DNA from: an uncultured Pelagibacteraceae bacterium
GTDB lineage: Bacteria > Pseudomonadota > Alphaproteobacteria > Pelagibacterales > Pelagibacteraceae
Direction: 5' to 3'
Assembly (NCBI GenBank): GCA_902566775.1
Contig: CACFKF010000003.1
Location: forward strand, 28,289 to 92,288
Length of the DNA: 64,000 nt
Position numbers and translations under genes: made by a program. The notes beneath the pieces are model-generated. The model did not search any database and was not told where the DNA came from. It worked only from the letters and a program-made list of their open reading frames with translations. This document shows, in pieces, positions 54,691 through 61,784 of this stretch; positions within the stretch are counted from its first letter, which is position 1; the number at the start of each line of letters is the position of its first letter.

Positions 54691-55934
54691 TGTTTTTTAT
54701 CTATAGAATATTAATTAATCTAATAATATTATTCTCACCACTAATTGTCTTGGTAAGGATTATAAAAAATAAAGAAGACAAATTTAGATTTAAGGAAAAA
54801 TTTTGTTTTTTTTCAAAAAAAAGAGGAAATGGAAAACTGATATGGTTTCATGGTTCAAGTGTTGGGGAAATATTGAGCGTAATTCCTTTAATAGAGAAAT
54901 TAGAAAAGAAAAAAAAAATAGATAAAATTTTAGTTACTTCTTCCACTCTAAGTTCTTCAAAAGTTTTATCACAATTTAAATTAAAAAAAACTATCCATCA
55001 ATTTTTTCCTATAGATTCTAATTTTTTAACAAAAAAATTTTTAAACTACTGGAAGCCTTCTGCTGCAATTTTTATCGAATCTGAGATTTGGCCAAACATG
55101 CTAATGAATATTAAAAAAAAAAAAATATCTCTTATACTTTTAAATGCAAGAATAACCCAAAAGTCATACAATAAATGGAAAACTATGCCTTGCACAGCAA
55201 AAAAATTATTTCAAAGTTTCAATATATGTTTTAGCCAAAATCAAGAAACAAAAAAATATCTTAAAAACTTAGGTGCAAAAAAAATTAACTTATTAGGAAA
55301 TTTGAAATTTTCTGAAAGCAAAAGTCAAAAAAATTATAATTTTCATAACAAGTTAAACAAAATATTTAAACATAAAATAATATGGTGTGCCGCTAGTACA
55401 CATAATACTGAAGAAAAAATTTGTGCTTTAGCCCACAAAAAACTAAAAATTAAGTATAAAAATTTATTAACTATAATTATCCCAAGGCATATACAAAGAT
55501 CAAATAGTATAATTAATGAAATTGAAGATTTAGATCTCAAGGTGCAAAAAAGAAGTGCAAATAATAAAATTAATGAAAATACTGATATTTATCTTGTAGA
55601 TAGCTATGGAGAAACCAAATCTTTTTATAAAATGTGTAAAACTGTTTTTTTAGGCGGTTCACTTATAAATCATGGTGGACAAAATCCATTGGAACCAGCA
55701 AGATTTGGTTGTAAAATTCTACATGGGCCTTATGTTCAAAACTTTAGCGAAGTGTACAATTTTTTAGAAAAAAACAATTTATCTTCTAAGTTTCACAATA
55801 CTGAACAGCTAATAAATTCCCTAAAAAAATCATTTTCTACAAAAATAAATTTTACAAATAAAACTATTAAGTTAAAAAAAATGGGCTCAGATATATTAAA
55901 TAATACTTTAGCTGATATTAATAGTTATCTGTAA
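54690..55934 (+). CDS. waaA: 3-deoxy-D-manno-octulosonic acid (Kdo) transferase
   Basis: GT30 glycosyltransferase adding Kdo to lipid IVA at the inner membrane. 414 residues. An N-terminal anchor (ILINLIILFSPLIVLVRII) is followed by WFHGSSVGEILSVIPLIEKL with the catalytic Glu, IFIESEIWPNMLMN near 130, and the C-terminal donor site FLGGSLINHGGQNPLEPARF near 321. A Lys-rich composition is due to AT bias. lpxK follows after 4 nt. Confidence 0.94.
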   Translation: MFFIYRILINLIILFSPLIVLVRIIKNKEDKFRFKEKFCFFSKKRGNGKLIWFHGSSVGEILSVIPLIEKLEKKKKIDKILVTSSTLSSSKVLSQFKLKKTIHQFFPIDSNFLTKKFLNYWKPSAAIFIESEIWPNMLMNIKKKKISLILLNARITQKSYNKWKTMPCTAKKLFQSFNICFSQNQETKKYLKNLGAKKINLLGNLKFSESKSQKNYNFHNKLNKIFKHKIIWCAASTHNTEEKICALAHKKLKIKYKNLLTIIIPRHIQRSNSIINEIEDLDLKVQKRSANNKINENTDIYLVDSYGETKSFYKMCKTVFLGGSLINHGGQNPLEPARFGCKILHGPYVQNFSEVYNFLEKNNLSSKFHNTEQLINSLKKSFSTKINFTNKTIKLKKMGSDILNNTLADINSYL

Positions 55935-55938
55935 AATA

Positions 55939-56874
55939 ATGAAATTTAAAAAACCTAATTTTTGGGATTACAAAAAACCTAATTTAATTGCTTATATTTT
56001 ATTACCTTTCACTTATATAATAAAATTAATTGGCTTCATTAGCAAAAAAGAAAAAATAGTAACCGAAAGAATAAAAACAATTTGTGTCGGAAACATTTAT
56101 TTAGGTGGTACTGGAAAAACTCCAATTTCAATTAAAATAGATCAAATATTAAAAAATTTAAACTTCAAGACAGCATTTATAAAAAAAAAATATCATGATC
56201 AAGAAGATGAACAAAAAATATTATCAACTTATGGAAAATTATTTTGTAAAAAAAATAGAATTGATGCTTTAAAAGATGCAATAAATCAAAATATTGAAGT
56301 CGCAATTTTTGATGATGGGTTGCAAGATAAAATACTAAGTTATGATATAACTTTTGTGTGTTTTAATTCACAATCCTGGGTGGGAAACAATTTGTGCATA
56401 CCTTCTGGACCTCTTAGAGAAGATTTAAAAAATATTAAAAAATATGATGCTGTTTTCTTAAATGGAAATGGTGAAAACATTAGTGAAATAAAAAATATTA
56501 TAAATAATATAAAACCAGATTTGGAAATATTTAATACAGAATATATACCTTTAAATATGGAAGAAATAGATATCAACCAAAATTATTTGGCTTTTTCAGG
56601 GATAGGGAATCCTGACAGCTTTTTAAAAACTCTTAAAAAAAGTAATATTAAAATTGTAAAGACTCTAAATTTTCCAGATCATTATTATTATTCTAATAAA
56701 GATATAACAAAAATTAAAGAAGTTGCAAAAAATCTTAAAGCTAAAATAGTAACTACAGAAAAAGATTATAATCGTTTAAACAAATTAAATTCAGAAGGTA
56801 TAGACTTTTTAAAAATTGAATTAAAAATTGTAAATGAAAATCAATTAATAAATTTTTTAAAAAAAAAATTATGA
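55939..56874 (+). CDS. lpxK: tetraacyldisaccharide 4'-kinase
   Basis: Phosphorylates the 4' position of the lipid A disaccharide. 311 residues. P-loop: CVGNIYLGGTGKTPISIKID near 49-67. Catalytic/conserved FDDGLQDKILSYDI near 116 and the C-terminal AFSGIGNPDSFLKTL, FPDHYYYSNKDI and IVTTEKDYNRL are typical. It overlaps the acyltransferase gene by 4 nt. Confidence 0.94.
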   Translation: MKFKKPNFWDYKKPNLIAYILLPFTYIIKLIGFISKKEKIVTERIKTICVGNIYLGGTGKTPISIKIDQILKNLNFKTAFIKKKYHDQEDEQKILSTYGKLFCKKNRIDALKDAINQNIEVAIFDDGLQDKILSYDITFVCFNSQSWVGNNLCIPSGPLREDLKNIKKYDAVFLNGNGENISEIKNIINNIKPDLEIFNTEYIPLNMEEIDINQNYLAFSGIGNPDSFLKTLKKSNIKIVKTLNFPDHYYYSNKDITKIKEVAKNLKAKIVTTEKDYNRLNKLNSEGIDFLKIELKIVNENQLINFLKKKL

Positions 56875-57731
56875 AGATAATTAAATATTTTATCGAATTT
56901 TTGTTTATTCTTATTCTTTTTTTTATATTTAAATTATTAGGATTAAAGCTTGCCTCAAAGTTTGGTTCAATTATTGGTGAACTATTAGGGCCCTTTTTTC
57001 GATCAAAAAAAAAAATAATTACAAATATTAAAAAAGCTTTACCTAATTCAGACGAAAAAAATATTGAGAAAATTTCAAAAAGAATGTGGAAAAACTATGG
57101 AAGAATTTTATCCGAATACATATTTATAAAAAATTTTAGAAATTCAAAAAATGAAAAAATTATTTCGGTGGAAGGCCAAGAATTTTTAGAAGAAATAAAA
57201 AATAGTGGAGAGCCCGTAGTTTTTGTTTCTGGTCATTTTAACAATTTTGAACTAATGGCAATGCAAATAGAAAAGTCTGGGATCAACTTGGCTGCAATTT
57301 ATAGACCATTAAACAACATCTTTCTCAATTTAATTATGGAAAGATTAAGAATTAAATATATTTGTAAAAAACAAATTAAAAAAGGTAGAAGTGGAACCAG
57401 AGATTTGATTGAATCGATTAAAAAAAAATATTCCATTGCATTAATGATAGATCAAAGAGTAAGTGAAGGAATCAAATGCAATTTTTTTGGACATCCTGCG
57501 TTAACTACAACAATACCTGCCCAGCTTTTTAAAAAATTTGGATGTAAAATAGTACCTGTATATATTGAGCGAATTACTGATGTTTTTTTTAAAATAAAAA
57601 TAAGTAAACCAATTATTTATGACAAAATGACCTCTATTGAAGAAATAACACTAGATCTAAATAAATGGCTTGAAAAAAGAATTTTAAACAATCCAAGTCA
57701 GTGGATTTGGAGCCATAACCGATGGAAATAG
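56871..57731 (+). CDS. lpxL: lipid A biosynthesis acyltransferase (LpxL/HtrB family)
   Basis: Adds a secondary acyl chain to Kdo-lipid A. 286 residues with an N-terminal anchor helix (FIEFLFILILFFIFKLLGL). The HX4(D/E) active site is HFNNFELM in VVFVSGHFNNFELMAMQIEK near 111-122; AIYRPLNNIFLNLIMERLR near 139 and ALMIDQRVSEGIKCNFFGHP near 186 follow. LpxL and LpxM cannot be separated from sequence alone. It is the last gene of the msbA-waaA-lpxK-lpxL block. Confidence 0.88.
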   Translation: MKIIKYFIEFLFILILFFIFKLLGLKLASKFGSIIGELLGPFFRSKKKIITNIKKALPNSDEKNIEKISKRMWKNYGRILSEYIFIKNFRNSKNEKIISVEGQEFLEEIKNSGEPVVFVSGHFNNFELMAMQIEKSGINLAAIYRPLNNIFLNLIMERLRIKYICKKQIKKGRSGTRDLIESIKKKYSIALMIDQRVSEGIKCNFFGHPALTTTIPAQLFKKFGCKIVPVYIERITDVFFKIKISKPIIYDKMTSIEEITLDLNKWLEKRILNNPSQWIWSHNRWK

Positions 57732-57732
57732 T

Positions 57733-57939
57733 TTATTTTTTATTTTCATTTTTAATTGATTCTTTTTTTAAAAAAGCTTCCTTATAAGAAAAATAAGCTT
57801 CCTGTAATTCAACGTTCCAATATGTAAGTTGATCAAGTAAAATTTTTTTTCCTGAAACCGCACAAATCACATGATCTCCTTCATTAACTACTTTAAAGTT
57901 ATTAGGTAAGTATTTTAATTTGGCTAATTTATTTTTCAT
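57733..57939 (-). CDS. DUF2093-like small protein
   Basis: 68 residues from the ATG at 57939; a longer frame would run toward purD. The segment LKYLPNNFKVVNEGDHVICA with VSGKKILLDQLTYWNVELQEAY-type continuation matches DUF2093, a small alphaproteobacterial family of unknown function. It has no TM helix. Its stop is 1 nt from lpxL; the start is 24 nt from divergent purD. Confidence 0.8.
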   Translation of the reverse strand: MKNKLAKLKYLPNNFKVVNEGDHVICAVSGKKILLDQLTYWNVELQEAYFSYKEAFLKKESIKNENKK

Positions 57940-57963
57940 ATTTAAGATATATATTAAATATAT

Positions 57964-59229
57964 ATGATTATTGGAATTATAGGAAGTGGCGGGAGAGAAC
58001 ATGCTATTTGTGCCAAACTTTTAGAATCAAAAAAAGTTGATAAAGTTTATTGTTTCCCTGGAAATGCTGGAACTAATTTAATAGCCACAAATATAGAAAT
58101 AAAAGTAGATGAATTTGAAAAAATTAAGGAATTTGTAATTAATAATAAAATTGATTTTTTAGTAGTTGGTCCAGAAAAACCTCTAGTTGATGGAATTGTT
58201 AATTATTTTCAAAAAAATAATATTAAAGTATTTGGACCGGAAAAGGTTGCATCACAACTTGAGGGGTCAAAAATATTTACAAAAAAACTTTGCAAAAAAT
58301 ACAATATACCTACTGCAAAGTTTGGTATTTTTGAAAAAATAAAAGAAGCCAATTTATTTTTAAAAAATAGTAAATTCCCAATAGTTGTCAAAGCTGATAG
58401 CTTGGCGGCAGGAAAGGGAGTTTATATCTGCGAAGATATAAAAGAATCAATTAAAGCTGTTGAAGAAATATTTAATGGAAAATTTGGAATTGCAAAAAAT
58501 GTTTTGATTGAAGAATTTTTAAGTGGTGAAGAAATGAGCTATTTTATTATAAGTGATGGAAAAAATTATAAAAAATTTCAGACAGCACAAGACCATAAAA
58601 GAGTATTAGAAGGTGATAAAGGAAAAAATACAGGTGGAATGGGAGCATACTCACCTTCAAGATTAATCAATGAAGACCTAGATAAAAAAATTATAAAAAA
58701 GATCATTGAACCAACGATAAATGGTTTAAAAGAAATGAATACTAAATTTATAGGATTTCTTTATGCTGGCTTAATGATAGTTGATAATGAACCATATTTA
58801 ATTGAATACAATGTAAGAATGGGTGATCCAGAATGTCAAACTATTTTACCAAAACTTAAAACAAATCTAGCAGACATATTTTTTGCATGTTGCGAGGGTA
58901 AGCTTAATTCAATAAATATAGAGTGGCACGATGAAAAAAGTTTATGCATTGTATTATGCTCTAAAGGTTATCCTGAAAAATACAAAAATAATCTACCATT
59001 AAATAACCTTAATAAAATTAATTTAAAAAATAATGAATTTATTTTCCACGCAGGAACAAAATCAATAAAAAATGAAATTTATTCTAATGGAGGAAGAGTT
59101 CTCAATTTTGTAGTACTTTCTAATAGCTTCAAAAACTCCAGAGATAAAACTATTCAGTTAATTAAAAAATTAAACTGGTACAATGGGTACTATAGAGGAG
59201 ATATTGGTTATAAAGTTATTAATTCATGA
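57964..59229 (+). CDS. purD: phosphoribosylamine--glycine ligase (GARS)
   Basis: ATP-grasp enzyme for the second step of purine synthesis. 421 residues. Motifs: IGIIGSGGREHAICAKLLES at the start, FPGNAGTNLIA, VVGPEKPLVDGIVNYF near 60, VVKADSLAAGKGVYICED near 140, QDHKRVLEGDKGKNTGGMGA near 211-230, GLMIVDNEPYLIEYNVRMGD near 271 and PECQTILP. rsmD starts 4 nt before its end. Confidence 0.96.
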   Translation: MIIGIIGSGGREHAICAKLLESKKVDKVYCFPGNAGTNLIATNIEIKVDEFEKIKEFVINNKIDFLVVGPEKPLVDGIVNYFQKNNIKVFGPEKVASQLEGSKIFTKKLCKKYNIPTAKFGIFEKIKEANLFLKNSKFPIVVKADSLAAGKGVYICEDIKESIKAVEEIFNGKFGIAKNVLIEEFLSGEEMSYFIISDGKNYKKFQTAQDHKRVLEGDKGKNTGGMGAYSPSRLINEDLDKKIIKKIIEPTINGLKEMNTKFIGFLYAGLMIVDNEPYLIEYNVRMGDPECQTILPKLKTNLADIFFACCEGKLNSINIEWHDEKSLCIVLCSKGYPEKYKNNLPLNNLNKINLKNNEFIFHAGTKSIKNEIYSNGGRVLNFVVLSNSFKNSRDKTIQLIKKLNWYNGYYRGDIGYKVINS

Positions 59230-59792
59230 GAATTATTTCTGGAAATTTAAAAGGAAGAAAAATAGCACTGCCAAACAATAAAAATACAAGACCGTTAAAA
59301 GATCTAACCAAAGAGTCAATTTTTAACATTATGGAACATTCTAATTTGTTAAAATTTAATTTTGAAAAATCAATAATTTTAGATCTTTTTTCTGGGGTTG
59401 GATCATTTGGTTTAGAATGTATTTCAAGAGGGGCTGGAAAAGTTACTTTTATTGAAAATTATCCTGAAACAGTAAAAATACTCAAAAAAAATATTAATCA
59501 TCTAAATTGTGAAAAAAAATCTCAAATTATTGAGGAAGATATTTTCAAAATAAAAAGTTTAAGTTATTTGCGTCAAGAAAAATTCGAAGTTATTTTTTTA
59601 GATCCTCCTTATAAAGAAAAAAAGCTAAATAATTTATTGAAGGATATTATTTATCTTAAATTATTAAAAAAGAACGGTCTCATCATTATGCATAGAAATA
59701 AAAAAGATAGAGAATTCTATCCTAAAGAATTTAAAATTTTAAAAACTAAAACCTATGGAATCTCAAAAATCATTTTTGGGTTAATTACTTAA
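59226..59792 (+). CDS. rsmD: 16S rRNA (guanine(966)-N2)-methyltransferase
   Basis: 188 residues. RIISGNLKGRKIALP at the start and RPLKDLTKESIFNIM near 24 are family hallmarks. The SAM site is ILDLFSGVGSFGLECISRGA near 50-69, and the catalytic DPPY is in FEVIFLDPPYKEK near 123. It overlaps purD by 4 nt and convergent pgi by 12 nt. Confidence 0.94.
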   Translation: MRIISGNLKGRKIALPNNKNTRPLKDLTKESIFNIMEHSNLLKFNFEKSIILDLFSGVGSFGLECISRGAGKVTFIENYPETVKILKKNINHLNCEKKSQIIEEDIFKIKSLSYLRQEKFEVIFLDPPYKEKKLNNLLKDIIYLKLLKKNGLIIMHRNKKDREFYPKEFKILKTKTYGISKIIFGLIT

Positions 59793-60950
59793 TAATATTT
59801 TTTTTGTTTCTTTTTTTATAAGTTCGACCGAAGGTTGATCAAAAGGATTAACATTTAACGCCTTACCAAGAAGAATAGTTTCCAGTATAAAAAAACAAAA
59901 TATTTCACCAAGACTTTCTTCGTTTCTTTCCAAAACTTCAAAACTCCTAAAAGGTATTTTTTTTTTATTAAATACATTTTGCGAAGCTATCATTTGTGAG
60001 TTAATAATTTTGTTTAATTTTTTGTTTTTTAAATAATAATGAGACTTTAATAAGTATTTATTATTAATTTTAACTGAGTTTTTTTCTAAAACAGAAAAAA
60101 AAGTATAAAAGCTATTTTTTGGTCCATCTAAATATAACTGCATTAGACTATGATTATCTTTGGGCATTGTTGAAATTAAAGGAATAATTCCTTTCGATTT
60201 TTTTCCTAAACTTTCAGCAATTAATTGTTGATACCAGCTAAATAAATTTTCAGATTTATGATCATAATTTAATATAACAGATATATATTTTTTTCTATTC
60301 ACTAAACTAAGAATGCTACCAACATTGTTTACTAAATTTTTAATAAATACTTTATTATTAATTAAATAGTTTAGTCTTTTAAATTTTTTTTCATTTAATC
60401 CCATCAGTTCAGCGGGAAGCATGCCAACTTCTGACAATACAGAATATCTTCCACCAATATAATTTTTATGTTCAACTATATCGGCTTTCAGTCGGTTCGC
60501 TAAAATATTTAAATAATTATTTTTATTTTCAGTAATAAAAATATTTTTTTTATTTTTTATCAATATATTTGAATTAGAAATGGTTTCTAATGTATTGCCC
60601 GATTTAGAAATAATTAAATTAACAGTATTTTTTTTTTTATGAAGATCTAAATTTGTTTGTAAATTATCTACGAAGAAAAAATTTTTTTTTATTTTGTGCT
60701 TTAAAAATTGATAAATTGCTTTAGAACCTAAAATTGAACCGCCAATTCCAATTACTTTATAATTTTGAAAATTTTTGTATTTATAGACTATTTTTTCGTT
60801 ATAACTTTTTTTATAGTCATGCGATAAACTTTGTAATATTTTTAATTTTTTGTTTACATAATCATTTTTTAAAATCTTGAAACTTTTATTAACAACCAAG
60901 TTTGTTTTTTTCTTTTGAAAATTTTTAAACTTAATATTTCTTGATAACAT
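59781..60950 (-). CDS. pgi: glucose-6-phosphate isomerase, short form
   Basis: 389 residues, much shorter than the ~550 of E. coli Pgi but with the SIS-domain core. Motifs: YKVIGIGGSILGSKAIYQFL near 66, LIISKSGNTLETISNSNI near 113, the signature GGRYSVLSEVGMLPAELMGL near 163-182, the catalytic His region PKDNHSLMQLYLDGPKN near 259, and the C-terminal NPFDQPSVELIKKETKKIL with the active-site Lys. It is the last gene of ileS-lspA-lipoprotein-pgi; the start overlaps the preceding stop (TAATG). Confidence 0.9.
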   Translation of the reverse strand: MLSRNIKFKNFQKKKTNLVVNKSFKILKNDYVNKKLKILQSLSHDYKKSYNEKIVYKYKNFQNYKVIGIGGSILGSKAIYQFLKHKIKKNFFFVDNLQTNLDLHKKKNTVNLIISKSGNTLETISNSNILIKNKKNIFITENKNNYLNILANRLKADIVEHKNYIGGRYSVLSEVGMLPAELMGLNEKKFKRLNYLINNKVFIKNLVNNVGSILSLVNRKKYISVILNYDHKSENLFSWYQQLIAESLGKKSKGIIPLISTMPKDNHSLMQLYLDGPKNSFYTFFSVLEKNSVKINNKYLLKSHYYLKNKKLNKIINSQMIASQNVFNKKKIPFRSFEVLERNEESLGEIFCFFILETILLGKALNVNPFDQPSVELIKKETKKILLSN

Positions 60951-61282
60951 TAATTGTTTTTAATTTTTTTGAGAATAGATTGCTCCAACGACATATCTTT
61001 TCCAATTTGAGAATTTTTATCATTTTCTTTTTTTTTCATATTTAGTAGATCTTCAATGCCATCGTTAGATGTAGATAGTGTTTGCACATCTTTTTCTTTT
61101 TTTTGGGGAGAAGGCATATCATCAAAGTCTGGTGGGACTACTAAAGGTTTTTTTTTATGCACAAGAAATTCATCGCTACTTTTTGATCTTTTTGAACCCA
61201 TCATTCCTTCCTGAAATGATTGACACGAGTTCAATACAATTAATGAGAATAAAAAAATTATATAAAATTTATATTTTTTCAT
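60950..61282 (-). CDS. DUF3035-like lipoprotein
   Basis: 110 residues. A lipoprotein signal FYIIFLFSLIVLNSCQSFQE carries a lipobox Cys near residue 19. The conserved core is SKSSDEFLVHKKKPLVVPPD-like (DEF..kkPL.vPPdf), as in alphaproteobacterial DUF3035 proteins. The rest is low complexity and probably disordered. It follows lspA, the enzyme that matures such lipoproteins, with a 14-nt overlap. Its role is unknown. Confidence 0.78.
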   Translation of the reverse strand: MKKYKFYIIFLFSLIVLNSCQSFQEGMMGSKRSKSSDEFLVHKKKPLVVPPDFDDMPSPQKKEKDVQTLSTSNDGIEDLLNMKKKENDKNSQIGKDMSLEQSILKKIKNN

Positions 61283-61772
61283 TGTTATTTTTTTTGTTAT
61301 TTAAAATAAATTCAGCAATAATAAGGCAAAATATACCTATTGTAATAAATATATCAGCTACATTAAAAACAAACCAATGAAAATTAGCATAATGAAAATC
61401 TATAAAATCTGGTACAGCCCCATAATAAATTCGATCAAACAAATTGCCAAATGATCCACCTAAAATTATAAGAAGAAAAAAAATTTTATAATCATTAGAT
61501 TTAACTATCATAACTAAAATAATAATATTTACTAAAATAATCAAAATAGTAATTAAGTTATAATAAAATTTTGTTTCTGCGGGTAATAATCCAAAACCGA
61601 TTCCTGTATTCCAAATCAAATGGAAATTTAGGAATGAATTAAAATAGATATCAACATAATTTTCTGTTTCAGCTAAATTTAAAATATATAGTTTAGAAAT
61701 TCTATCAAAAGAAAAAATTATAATAATAATTAAAAAACTTAAAAAAAATTTTTTTGAATTATTTTCTAACAT
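61269..61772 (-). CDS. lspA: lipoprotein signal peptidase II
   Basis: Membrane aspartyl protease cleaving diacylated prolipoproteins after Lgt action. 167 residues with four TM helices. Catalytic region: LIILGGSFGNLFDRIYYGAV near 100-119 (first Asp in NLFDR) and VPDFIDFHYANFHWFVFNVADIF-type segment with the second Asp in FNVADIFI. HLIWNTGIGFGLLP near 52 is also conserved. It lies 12 nt after ileS, a widely conserved pair. Confidence 0.95.
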   Translation of the reverse strand: MLENNSKKFFLSFLIIIIIFSFDRISKLYILNLAETENYVDIYFNSFLNFHLIWNTGIGFGLLPAETKFYYNLITILIILVNIIILVMIVKSNDYKIFFLLIILGGSFGNLFDRIYYGAVPDFIDFHYANFHWFVFNVADIFITIGIFCLIIAEFILNNKKNNNEKI

Positions 61773-61784
61773 TAATAAATTTTT

